A stretch of DNA of 64,000 nucleotides, from contig MKTA01000019.1 in assembly GCA_001897515.1 (NCBI GenBank), positions 204,102-268,101 on the forward strand, given 5' to 3'. Below, in pieces: positions 1 to 7,675 of the stretch. A program made the translations under genes and the position numbers. The DNA comes from Bacteroidetes bacterium 41-46 (GTDB taxonomy: Bacteria > Bacteroidota > Bacteroidia > Bacteroidales > UBA932). Each line of letters opens with the position of its first letter. Position 1 is the stretch's first letter. The notes below the pieces were generated by a model that saw only the letters and a program-made list of their open reading frames with translations, was not told the origin of the DNA and did not search any database.

Positions 1-39
1 GCTTAAGCCACTTTTCATCAATAATTGTATATTTGTCAT

Positions 40-717
40 ATGAAAAGAGTATTGGAATTTCTTAATAATCTTCAGCAAAACAACTACAGAGAGTGGTTTG
101 AGGATAATAAATCTGAGTATAAAGAGGCGCAAGCAATTTTTAACGAAACAGTAAACAAGCTAATTGTAGCAATTTCATCTTTTGACCCGGCAATAGCAAA
201 ACTTACAGCAAAGGATTGCACATTCCGGATATACAGAGATGTAAGATTTTCAAAAGACAAGAACCCATACAAAACACATATGGGTGCCTTTATCTCTCCA
301 TACGGAAGGGGCAGTGGCTATTCAGGATACTATTTTCATGTTGAGGCAGAAGGTGCAAACTATATCGGCGGACACATACTCAGTACGGGAGTTTACCGGC
401 CAGAACCGTCTGCATTAAAAAGCATACGCGAAGAGATATTCCTAAATGGCGAGCGATTTGAGGATACAATTGCAAAAGCAAAAGACTTTCAACTTGAGAC
501 CGGCGAGGCACTAAAAAGGGTACCCGGCAGATACCCCTCTGATTACAAATATGCAGACTATCTTAAACTGAAAAATTACTTTCTTACCAGATACGTTGAC
601 GACAGCTGGATGACCTCGCCTGACCTGATTGAGAGATCTGTTCAAGAGTACAGAACCACAAAAGAGTTCCACGATATGCTCAACAAAGCAATCAGCTACG
701 CTTTTGAAAAGAGATAA
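40..717 (+). CDS. DUF2461 family protein
   Basis: Protein of 225 residues, the usual length for the DUF2461 (TIGR02453) family, whose function is not established. The N-terminal segment with LNNLQQNNYREWFEDNK matches the family's xxNNxxxWFxxNK signature, and the downstream RIYRDVRFSKDKNPYKTH segment is its second conserved block. There is no signal peptide, so it is probably cytoplasmic. I place the start at the ATG at 40; an in-frame TTG at 25 would only add a non-conserved pentapeptide. It stands alone, convergent with the next gene. Family assignment is firm; a role is not. Confidence 0.85.
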   Translation: MKRVLEFLNNLQQNNYREWFEDNKSEYKEAQAIFNETVNKLIVAISSFDPAIAKLTAKDCTFRIYRDVRFSKDKNPYKTHMGAFISPYGRGSGYSGYYFHVEAEGANYIGGHILSTGVYRPEPSALKSIREEIFLNGERFEDTIAKAKDFQLETGEALKRVPGRYPSDYKYADYLKLKNYFLTRYVDDSWMTSPDLIERSVQEYRTTKEFHDMLNKAISYAFEKR

Positions 718-733
718 GTTCCGCTTTACTTAA

Positions 734-1552
734 TCAATTTCTGTATAGCTCTATAAGCTTATCCTTTGTCTCAGCTAAGTGACCCGCACCCATTACAACA
801 AATACTCTTTTATACTCATTTTTAGACTTCTCTAGTAAGTTCAGAAGATGAATATTTCTAAACGAGGTTATATCAAGGTATATATTCTGAAACATCTTAT
901 TGTCTCTTTGGTTACTTGCGTATTCCCTGTACATTTTTGATCCCTCCCAATTGGTTGAATCAATTTTTTTAGAAATGTTTGAATTGACAACCTCCAGTAA
1001 CCTGTCAAATCCTATAAGAGTTGAATCTATTACTAGTCCATCTTTAATAAGGTCATTCGTCATACTCTTCATAATCTGTTCTAAAGAGAGTTTCCTTATA
1101 TTTCCCGTTAACTGGATAGATCCAATTTGTCTTACAATATAAAATGCTAGAATATTTTCAGGACTATATTTTGACTGGAGATAGCGCAGCTGATCTTTAA
1201 AAGAGGGCTCAATGTCTCTAACTAAAATACCTTTGCTTTTTGCATAAAATGAAGCAAATGAAGACTCTCCAGCCTTTATTGCATCAGCTTTTGTTGTGTC
1301 TCTCCTCCTGTTAGCACCTCCCTCAACAAAAACAACATCCGGGTAGAATTCATCTATCTTTAACTCAATCTCCTTAAAAATTGGATTTTCTGCAGATTCG
1401 GAGTGTATAGTATAAAACCAGAACAGCGATCTCTCACCGTCACTAAGTATTAAATGTTTGTTACGGTGTTCATATTTAACATCTTTATCGGCACATACTC
1501 CATTTATATGAAAAAGAGCAAAGAACACAGAAAAGAATACAAAAGTCCTCAT
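734..1552 (-). CDS. TraB/GumN-like secreted protein (probable)
   Basis: A 272-residue protein with a clear signal peptide ending near VCA at residues 19-21. The mature part shows the spaced pattern of TraB/PrgY/GumN-like (ChaN/Tiki-type) proteins: a His shortly after the first strand (YTIHSE), an acidic residue after a hydrophobic strand (VVFVEGG), ESSFASFYAKSKG, and a C-terminal GAGHLAE motif. Those residues are the putative metal or catalytic site of the fold in related proteins. It is probably periplasmic. It is convergent with the DUF2461 gene and has no operon partner. The assignment rests on motif spacing only. Confidence 0.5.
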   Translation of the reverse strand: MRTFVFFSVFFALFHINGVCADKDVKYEHRNKHLILSDGERSLFWFYTIHSESAENPIFKEIELKIDEFYPDVVFVEGGANRRRDTTKADAIKAGESSFASFYAKSKGILVRDIEPSFKDQLRYLQSKYSPENILAFYIVRQIGSIQLTGNIRKLSLEQIMKSMTNDLIKDGLVIDSTLIGFDRLLEVVNSNISKKIDSTNWEGSKMYREYASNQRDNKMFQNIYLDITSFRNIHLLNLLEKSKNEYKRVFVVMGAGHLAETKDKLIELYRN

Positions 1553-1619
1553 ATATAAATCAATTAATTACTATAATCCGTCATAAAAATAAGGGTGTAT
1601 AAATTTAAATAAAAGAAAG

Positions 1620-1646
1620 ATGGGTGAAGCTGAATACTTCACCCAT
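1620..1646 (-). terminator. Rho-independent terminator downstream of guaC
   Basis: A perfect 10-bp stem (ATGGGTGAAG/CTTCACCCAT) with a 7-nt loop. On the minus strand it is followed by a T-rich run (CTTTCTTTTATTT). It lies about 60 nt beyond the guaC stop, so it most likely ends that transcript. Confidence 0.75.
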
Positions 1647-1708
1647 GAACGAGATACATCCGACCCTACTCTGGCCATATTGACATTTATCCTTAATATT
1701 TATAATTG

Positions 1709-2752
1709 TCACCCCTTTGAGTATACCTGATTCTCCTGCTCCTCAACCCTGATAAATGTTGTGCGCTTTGAAAGTTCCTTAAGCTGAGATGCTCCTACAT
1801 ATGTACATGTACTTCTTACACCTCCCAAAATATCAAGAACCGTTTCATCAACTTTTCCTCTGTAAGGAACAGTAACGGTCTTTCCCTCGCTGGCCCGATA
1901 TTCGGCTACACCCCCGGAGTGCTTTTTCATTGCCGTTGCCGAACTCATACCGTAGAATATTTTAACCTTCTCACCGTTCTTCTCCTCAATCTCTCCGCCA
2001 CTCTCGTCGTGACCGGCAAACATACCGCCGAGCATCACAAAATCTGCCCCTGCCCCAAATGCCTTTGCCACATCTCCCGGTGTTGAGCATCCGCCATCAC
2101 TGATTATAAGGCCACCCAGACCGTGGGCAGCATCAGCACACTCAATAATTGCAGAGAGCTGGGGATAACCCACTCCTGTTTTTACCCTTGTTGTGCAAAC
2201 AGATCCCGGGCCAATACCCACTTTGATTATATCAGCACCGGAAAGTAGCAACTCCTCAACCATCTCGCCGGTAACAACGTTTCCGGCAATAATAACTTTA
2301 TCAACAAATTGCTTCCTAACCTTTTTCAGGAATGCAACAAAGTGCTCAGAGTAACCATTTGCAACATCAATGCAGATAAACCTTAACTGAGGGTTTTCAT
2401 TAACCACATTTACAAGTTTATCAAAGTCAACACTTGAAGTTCCTGTACTTACAGCGATAAAATTCTCAATTCCTGCCGGAGCTTTAGTCATAAACTCCCG
2501 CCACTCCTGCAGAGAGTAGTGTTTATGGATAGCAGTAAACATTTTGTGTTTAAATAGGGCAAGTGCCATCTCAAAAGTACCCACAGTATCCATATTTGCA
2601 GCCATCACAGGCACCCCTGTCCATTCGGTCTTAGCATGAAGCAGTCTGAAGGTCCTCTCAAGCTTCACCTGAGAGCGGCTCTTAAGAGTTGATCTTTTAG
2701 GACGGAACATCACATCCTTGAACCCCAGTTTTATGTCGTATTCAATTCTCAT
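1709..2752 (-). CDS. guaC: GMP reductase
   Basis: Catalyses NADPH-dependent deamination of GMP to IMP in purine salvage. The 347-residue length and the start [20 protein letters not shown] are typical of the GuaC type-1 enzymes. The catalytic cysteine is Cys186 in the GPGSVCTTR loop, the same position as in E. coli GuaC, and the phosphate-binding region with [20 protein letters not shown] follows. There is no CBS insertion, which separates it from IMP dehydrogenase. It is transcribed alone, with a terminator just downstream; the HD-domain gene lies upstream in the same orientation after about 70 nt. Confidence 0.95.
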   Translation of the reverse strand: MRIEYDIKLGFKDVMFRPKRSTLKSRSQVKLERTFRLLHAKTEWTGVPVMAANMDTVGTFEMALALFKHKMFTAIHKHYSLQEWREFMTKAPAGIENFIAVSTGTSSVDFDKLVNVVNENPQLRFICIDVANGYSEHFVAFLKKVRKQFVDKVIIAGNVVTGEMVEELLLSGADIIKVGIGPGSVCTTRVKTGVGYPQLSAIIECADAAHGLGGLIISDGGCSTPGDVAKAFGAGADFVMLGGMFAGHDESGGEIEEKNGEKVKIFYGMSSATAMKKHSGGVAEYRASEGKTVTVPYRGKVDETVLDILGGVRSTCTYVGASQLKELSKRTTFIRVEEQENQVYSKG

Positions 2753-2823
2753 TATGCAATATTTTTCTCAATTATAATTTATAACCAGTGACAATTTATT
2801 ACCCCTAACAATTAAGCTGTTGC

Positions 2824-3381
2824 TCAGAACCCTAGTTTAGTCTCAATAGGCGCCAGTGCCTCAATTGCCAGCTCTGCAAACTCATCCAGAGGGATCCCCA
2901 GCTTTTCGCACTCAAGAATATTCTCCCTGTGAACAGATGCCGCAAACAGCTTCTCCTTCATCCTCTTCACAACCGACTTTGTTTTTACGCTTGATATCTT
3001 TTTGTCCGGATATACAAGAGCCACCGCAAAAATTAGCCCGGTAATAGTCTCACCGGCAGCCAAAGCGTGATGGAATTTCTCACTCCTCAGCCTTCCGGTA
3101 GCCTTTTCATTATGCAGCAGAATAGCCTCGATCGCATCCTCCGGAAAATCCTCATTCCTCAACATCTGCGCAGATACATTTCCATGTTTCAATGAATCCC
3201 CGTTAGTAATCTCAACATCAAGATCGTGCATTAGCCCGGCCATCCCCCATTTCTCCACATCCTCCCCCAGCCTTGTTGCCAACGCCCTCATCACCGCCTC
3301 AGACGCAAGGCAATGTGCAATCATTTTAGGATTAAAGATATGTGCTTTCAGAAGATCAATGTAGTATTCTCTGGTTTTCAT
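2824..3381 (-). CDS. HD-domain (HDIG-type) hydrolase
   Basis: A 185-residue cytoplasmic protein built from one HD phosphohydrolase domain. Metal-ligand candidates are His23 (AHCLASEAV), His52-Asp53 (MHDLDVE) and a later His in ILLHNEKATG. Small stand-alone HDIG proteins of this kind are common in anaerobes and their substrates are mostly unknown. The gene starts at the ATG at 3381. Upstream lies a GC-rich repeat array (3432-3537) that is unlike the AT-rich spacers elsewhere in the window. Confidence 0.8.
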   Translation of the reverse strand: MKTREYYIDLLKAHIFNPKMIAHCLASEAVMRALATRLGEDVEKWGMAGLMHDLDVEITNGDSLKHGNVSAQMLRNEDFPEDAIEAILLHNEKATGRLRSEKFHHALAAGETITGLIFAVALVYPDKKISSVKTKSVVKRMKEKLFAASVHRENILECEKLGIPLDEFAELAIEALAPIETKLGF

Positions 3382-3431
3382 TTCACTATAATTAGGGGAA
3401 CGAAGTTAGAAAAAAACACAAAACTCCACCA

Positions 3432-3537
3432 CCCCAGCCGCAGCCGTAACCTAGGGGTCAGCCGCAACCCAGAGGTCAGCCGCAACCCAGAGGTCAGCCG
3501 TAACCCCAGCCGCTACCCCAGGGGTAAAGTGTCAAAC
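3432..3537. repeat. GC-rich tandem repeat, left half of a long inverted repeat
   Basis: Short tandem units built on CAGCCGCAACCC, several of them 18-bp repeats ending in AGAGGT. They finish in a 36-bp segment (3502-3537) that is the exact reverse complement of 3598-3633. The block lies between the HD-domain gene and the 3' end of the OhrR-type gene. It reads like a REP-type or expanded microsatellite element, not a gene. Confidence 0.8.
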
Positions 3538-3591
3538 ACCAGATAATAAACATCTTACAAAAAATAGTTAGTTTAAACAAAATACTAATTA

Positions 3592-4107
3592 TCAATTGTT
3601 TGACACTTTACCCCTGGGGTAGCGGCTGGGGTTGCGACTGGGGTAGCGGCTGGGGTTGCGGCTGGGGCGTTGGCCTGCCAGCAGCTTCAGCAAAGTACTG
3701 CGGAAGGCGATAACCTCGGCCTCGGTAATATTACTGCCGCTGAAGGAGGCGACTATCTTTTCGGGGATGGAGAGGGCTCTCTCTTTCAGGGCAGTCCCCT
3801 CCCGGGTGAGGGAGACGATAACGCTGCGTTCGTCCGATTCAGAGCGGCGTCTGTTTACGATACCCTTTTGCTCAAGGCGTTTGAGCAATGGTGTTACTGT
3901 GTTTGATTCAAGCAGTAGTTTGTTGCAAATCTCCGTTACCGGCATCTCTTTGTGCTGCCAGAGAACCAGCAGCACAAGATATTGCGGATAGGTAAGACCC
4001 AACTCATCAAGGAGCGGGGTGTAGATTTGAGTGGTCAATCTGGAGGCTGCATATAAAGGAAAACATAGCTGATTCTCCAGATATAACATCTCACTTTTAT
4101 CTTTCAT
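3592..4107 (-). CDS. ohrR: OhrR-type MarR regulator with a repeat-encoded C-terminal tail
   Basis: Winged-helix regulator, probably sensing organic peroxide. The segment LENQLCFPLYAASRLTTQIY followed by PLLDELGLTYPQYL closely resembles B. subtilis OhrR. With the ATG at 4107 the reactive cysteine is Cys15, exactly as in OhrR, which decides the start over an upstream ATG overlapping gpx. The DNA-binding helices continue to RRRSESDERSVIVSLTREG. The last 24 or so residues are a repeated PSRN/PSRY tail ending GKVSNN. They are encoded by the right half of the GC-rich inverted repeat and are absent from ordinary OhrR. It lies immediately downstream of a glutathione peroxidase gene, which fits peroxide control. 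Confidence 0.85.
   Translation of the reverse strand: MKDKSEMLYLENQLCFPLYAASRLTTQIYTPLLDELGLTYPQYLVLLVLWQHKEMPVTEICNKLLLESNTVTPLLKRLEQKGIVNRRRSESDERSVIVSLTREGTALKERALSIPEKIVASFSGSNITEAEVIAFRSTLLKLLAGQRPSRNPSRYPSRNPSRYPRGKVSNN
3598..3671. repeat. GC-rich repeat inside the ohrR 3' end, right half of inverted repeat
   Basis: Positions 3598-3633 are the perfect reverse complement of 3502-3537 (36 bp arms, 60-bp AT-rich loop). Further 12-bp units of the CCCAGCCGCAAC type continue to about 3671. On the minus strand they are translated as the PSRN/PSRY tail of the OhrR-type protein, so the element has supplied the gene's stop codon region. Confidence 0.85.
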
Positions 4108-4133
4108 AATTTTCTGTGGTTTTGACTCGAACA

Positions 4134-4613
4134 TTAAAGTATCTTCTCCAGGAACGACTCCATTTTCTCAGGTTTGGTAAATGGCGAGAACCTCTTAACC
4201 GGTTTGCCGTTTTTGTCAATCACAAACTTATTAAAATTCCATTTGATTTTGCTTCCAAATATGCTGCCCAGCTTAGATTTCAGATATACAAACAGCGGAT
4301 CGGCAGTAGGGCCGTTCACATCCACCTTTGCAAACATAGGGAAGGTAACCCCATAGTTCAGCTGACAAAACTCCTGAATATCACTTGCGCTGCCCGGTTC
4401 CTGGTTAGCAAATTGGTTACACGGAAAGCCGAGAATCACCAGCCCCCTATCCTTATACTTCTGATAGAGCTTCTCCAGACCATCAAACTGCGGAGTAAGC
4501 CCACACTTACTTGCAGTATTAACCACAATCACCGTTTTACCCCTATAGTCTGCCATTGAGACCCTTTTCTCCTGAAGCGTAAGCACTTCTAAATCGTAAA
4601 AATTTTTATTCAT
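4134..4613 (-). CDS. gpx: Glutathione peroxidase family thiol peroxidase
   Basis: A 159-residue non-seleno GPx family enzyme that reduces hydroperoxides. In bacteria of this kind it probably uses thioredoxin. Peroxidatic Cys37 lies in NTASKCGLTPQ, with Gln71 (NQFANQEPG) and Trp125 (KWNFNKF) completing the catalytic set. Cys65 (FPCNQF) and Cys83 (EFCQL) are candidate partner cysteines; Cys83 lies where resolving cysteines occur in thioredoxin-dependent members. It is cytoplasmic, with no signal peptide. It is followed at once by the OhrR-type gene, forming a compact peroxide-response unit. Confidence 0.92.
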   Translation of the reverse strand: MNKNFYDLEVLTLQEKRVSMADYRGKTVIVVNTASKCGLTPQFDGLEKLYQKYKDRGLVILGFPCNQFANQEPGSASDIQEFCQLNYGVTFPMFAKVDVNGPTADPLFVYLKSKLGSIFGSKIKWNFNKFVIDKNGKPVKRFSPFTKPEKMESFLEKIL

Positions 4614-4650
4614 AAAGATTTTTATTTGTCTTTTTATCGTGATAGATTAT

Positions 4651-4671
4651 ATCGTTTACGATGCAAATATG
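4651..4671 (-). promoter_or_regulatory. Candidate OhrR operator and promoter of gpx-ohrR
   Basis: ATCGTTTACGAT (4651-4662) is a palindrome with ATCGT/ACGAT arms, and a further ATCGT half-site lies just downstream near 4636. It abuts CATATTTG (minus strand, 4664-4671), one mismatch from the Bacteroidota -7 box TAnnTTTG, about 40-50 nt upstream of the gpx start. The position suits autorepression by the OhrR-type protein. Binding is inferred. Confidence 0.4.
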
Positions 4672-4739
4672 GAAAAAAGATTTAGAAAAACAAAATTTAA
4701 GGTGGTCTCTAGCCGTTCTCACGCCTCAGAGACTTGACT

Positions 4740-7112
4740 CTATAAAACAGCAATAAGCTCCCCCACCACCTGATAGTTATCGTCATCAGAGAGGATGATT
4801 GGATCATAATCCCTATTTAAGGGTATAAGTACAATCTTTTCGTGGATCCATTCGCCGGTATCTTGGTCGTAGGTCTTTTCGCTTGTATATTTCTTGATTG
4901 TGAAATGACCGCTGTGATCCGGGTCAAACAGTGAGTGATGCTGGACAAGGACAATTTTATTGTTTCTTGAACCAACAACATTAGCGCGGAAAACGCAGAG
5001 ACTTCCGTCTGCAATCCTTGGTTCCATAGATTTTCCGGAGGCCCTAACCACAAACATATTCTTATTCAGCTTTCCCAAGCCATCTGCTCTCACCCAGCCG
5101 GAAATCTGCGCCTCCTCCCCTTCTCCGAACTTCCCGCAAGCCGCTTTAATTGTATAAAAAGGGAGAAAATCAATAAATTTTGCACTGTCAATAACATCAG
5201 GCTCAATACGTAGCTTCTTGTCAATTATCTCTTCCTGAACAGGTTTTTCTGCCGAAATCTCCATCTGCATCCTGAAGTGGTTTGCAAGAGGCTTGTCAGA
5301 GAAATAAACCCAGCAACCCTTCATGCCTCTAGTCATCAGGGTTCTGTAAGTGTTTTTAATAATTCTGTCAGCTGTTTTAAGTGCCTCCTGAGGATTCTCT
5401 TTAAACATAGTGCGAATCCCCTTTAGCGACTGGTCCATTTTTGACCTTCTTTTAAAATCTGTGACTATGCTTCCATCTTCACACCTGATATCTGGACCAA
5501 CAATAACACCAACATAATCCAGTTCCAGACCCTGACAGGTGTGAATGCAGCCAATCTCCGTTACAGAGTCTGGAGCAATAATCCAGTTGCTGCCGTCATT
5601 TTTCAGGTTCCAACGCATCTCAAAATTATGTTCAGGTATTTTAACATCCATTGACAAAGGATTATTTGAACTTATCCAATCCCAACAATATCCTGCAACC
5701 ATCCTGGATTTATTGTTAATCTTATTCATTTTCTCTATCTCTCTTCTGAGCTCATTTGGGTCATCAAATATCCTGAAGTCAAATGTGTCTCCGGTGAGTT
5801 TTATATTTGCAGTGTTTGCAATTTGCAGAGTGTTGTCCAGCCACGAGAGATATCCATCCGATCCGTTGCATCTGAACTGCGACTCCAGCCTGAGTGTGGC
5901 TACCTGTGCACCAGACTTCTTTGCCAGATCTGTAATCTCTTTGCTTGTTCCAATATCCTTGATATGTACCCGCTGGTCGTTATCTATGAAGAAAATTGAA
6001 AACTTAGAGGCATTAATAATTTCAAGAATCTGGTTGTCTCCCATATTTTGAAACAACCCCGACTTTAGATTGAGTCTGTGAGCCTCATCCACAATCAGAG
6101 CATCAAACAAATCCGGCTGACAGTCAATAAAACTGCCGGAACCTCCAAAAAGATTGTTGATACTGCTGCTTTTTACTACCCCTCTAAGCTTTGTAGTATA
6201 GACAGCCCTTGGGGCAGCATTCTTTGATACATATTTAGCAACCATCCCCTCTTTGGTAAGATTTGCAAGAAGATTTATTGCCACAACACTCTTACCTGTA
6301 CCCGGCCCCCCCTCAACAATCAGCACTTGCTTTTTGCCGTTTTTGCTGGTTCTAGCCATTCTAACAGCCGACTCATAAACCAGTTTCTGGTCATCAATCA
6401 TAATAAACTCGCTGTTACCCTTAAGCATTGAGCCGATAGCATCGGCGAGCTGCTTTGATGGTCTAAGCTTACCATTCTCAATCCGGTACATTATGTCCCT
6501 GTTGTCACCATATTTTACATATCTCTTGATGAAATTCCTCAGTTTTATTGCATCTGGTCTGAGAAATACAGGAGCCTTTTCAGTATAATATCTAAAGACC
6601 TCATTGGTGATAACATTGTCCGGAGAATAGTTGTGAAGATAAGCACAGGGAATTATATCTATTTTCTCATCCTGAATGGTTTGATTATAATCCATTAAAG
6701 TAGACGCATAAGACCAGGCCTGATACGATGGATGGACAGTATCTGTATATCCATGCTGAAACCTTGTTCTCACCAGATCCGGCATAGATGTCAGCTCTGC
6801 CTGACTCCACTGCTTTAACTCCACTATTACCACCTTCTCCTTTCCCTCGCTGTCAAGGCCGGTAATTATAAAGTCTATTCTTTTGGATGTGAGCGGAATC
6901 TGAAACTCAATAGATATTCCTGCATCATGAGCGATTTCTGGATCTTCAAGAACATTCTTCATCCTTAGCATAGAGTTAGCCCAAGACTGAACTTCATTTG
7001 GAGCCGCATTTCTGCCCAGAAAGCTCTTAAATGCCTTCTCTATCTTTATTTCAATTTCGTTATGAATAACGTCGTTAAGAAAATCCTGTTTAATTGCCTG
7101 GTAAACTATCAT
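4740..7112 (-). CDS. PD-(D/E)XK nuclease-like / DUF2075 helicase / S24 peptidase-like fusion
   Basis: A 790-residue protein with three parts. Residues 75-101 carry Asp80 and a VIVELKQW strand with Glu98-x-Lys100, as in PD-(D/E)XK nucleases. Residues 262-605 are a DUF2075 helicase-type NTPase: Walker A GGPGTGKS at 268-275, Walker B LIVDEAHRL with DEAH at 342-345, a motif with GCIHTCQGLELDYVGV near 521-536, and the arginine-bearing TLMTRGMKGCWVYF near 591-604. Residues 650-790 resemble a LexA/UmuD-type S24 domain, with SGKSMEPRIADGSLC placing the nucleophile at Ser695. It overlaps the upstream MazG-like gene by 4 nt, so the two are translationally coupled. It is probably a nucleic-acid stress or defence enzyme; no function is demonstrated. 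Confidence 0.8.
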   Translation of the reverse strand: MIVYQAIKQDFLNDVIHNEIEIKIEKAFKSFLGRNAAPNEVQSWANSMLRMKNVLEDPEIAHDAGISIEFQIPLTSKRIDFIITGLDSEGKEKVVIVELKQWSQAELTSMPDLVRTRFQHGYTDTVHPSYQAWSYASTLMDYNQTIQDEKIDIIPCAYLHNYSPDNVITNEVFRYYTEKAPVFLRPDAIKLRNFIKRYVKYGDNRDIMYRIENGKLRPSKQLADAIGSMLKGNSEFIMIDDQKLVYESAVRMARTSKNGKKQVLIVEGGPGTGKSVVAINLLANLTKEGMVAKYVSKNAAPRAVYTTKLRGVVKSSSINNLFGGSGSFIDCQPDLFDALIVDEAHRLNLKSGLFQNMGDNQILEIINASKFSIFFIDNDQRVHIKDIGTSKEITDLAKKSGAQVATLRLESQFRCNGSDGYLSWLDNTLQIANTANIKLTGDTFDFRIFDDPNELRREIEKMNKINNKSRMVAGYCWDWISSNNPLSMDVKIPEHNFEMRWNLKNDGSNWIIAPDSVTEIGCIHTCQGLELDYVGVIVGPDIRCEDGSIVTDFKRRSKMDQSLKGIRTMFKENPQEALKTADRIIKNTYRTLMTRGMKGCWVYFSDKPLANHFRMQMEISAEKPVQEEIIDKKLRIEPDVIDSAKFIDFLPFYTIKAACGKFGEGEEAQISGWVRADGLGKLNKNMFVVRASGKSMEPRIADGSLCVFRANVVGSRNNKIVLVQHHSLFDPDHSGHFTIKKYTSEKTYDQDTGEWIHEKIVLIPLNRDYDPIILSDDDNYQVVGELIAVL

Positions 7113-7438
7113 AACTCATTATACTTTTTCGCATTACCCTTAGCTTTATCCACAGGGTATTTTTTTGAATTATGAACTAATTTCTCTTCAATAATATTAT
7201 GAACATCAAAGTCAAACTTATCTGCCAGAAGAAGCGCATAAATCATTACATCTGCAAGCTCCTCCTTTAATCTCTCCCTGTTCGCATCATTCTCCTTTTT
7301 CCACAGAAACAACTCAAGCAACTCAGACGCCTCAATATTTAAAGCAATAGCTAAATCCTTGGGGTTATGGAACTGTGCCCAATCTCTATCATCGCGAAAT
7401 TTTACGATTTTAGAAATCAATTCATTCAATTCTGACAT
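7109..7438 (-). CDS. MazG-like nucleotide pyrophosphohydrolase
   Basis: A 109-residue all-alpha NTP pyrophosphohydrolase of the MazG/RS21-C6 type, expected to hydrolyse (d)NTPs to monophosphates. The metal-binding pattern is visible: EASELLELFLW supplies the ExxE(L) half, and LKEELADVMIYALLLAD supplies the downstream ExxD half. It is first in a two-gene operon, its stop overlapping the start of the DUF2075 fusion gene by 4 nt, so a shared role is likely. Cytoplasmic. Confidence 0.88.
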   Translation of the reverse strand: MSELNELISKIVKFRDDRDWAQFHNPKDLAIALNIEASELLELFLWKKENDANRERLKEELADVMIYALLLADKFDFDVHNIIEEKLVHNSKKYPVDKAKGNAKKYNEL

Positions 7439-7482
7439 ATTGGAGAGTTTTTAAAAATATTCTTTTACAAATGTATCAAAAA

Positions 7483-7504
7483 AAGGCCACCTCACGGCGG
7501 CCTT
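7483..7504 (-). terminator. Terminator downstream of the antiporter gene
   Basis: An AAGGCC/GGCCTT stem followed on the minus strand by a run of seven T. It lies 170 nt beyond the stop of the leftward antiporter gene and upstream of the MazG-like gene, so it probably separates the two transcription units. Confidence 0.6.
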
Positions 7505-7675
7505 AGTGTAAAGTAATGTTTGGGGTTAGTCTTCTTGAATTGAAACTTGATAAATGTTTCATATTCAATTACAAATATATAAACATTTTTGTATGAAACA
7601 AGTGAATTTTCTGATAATTTACTCAAAAAGAGCTACTAATCCGGTGTATGAATATTTTCCATTGGTATTGATATT

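Noticed and set aside
3313..3546. A 77-codon plus-strand frame ending in SRNP repeats
   Set aside because: It runs antisense to the HD-domain gene start and through the repeat array. The repeat codes in several frames by composition, and there is no independent support.
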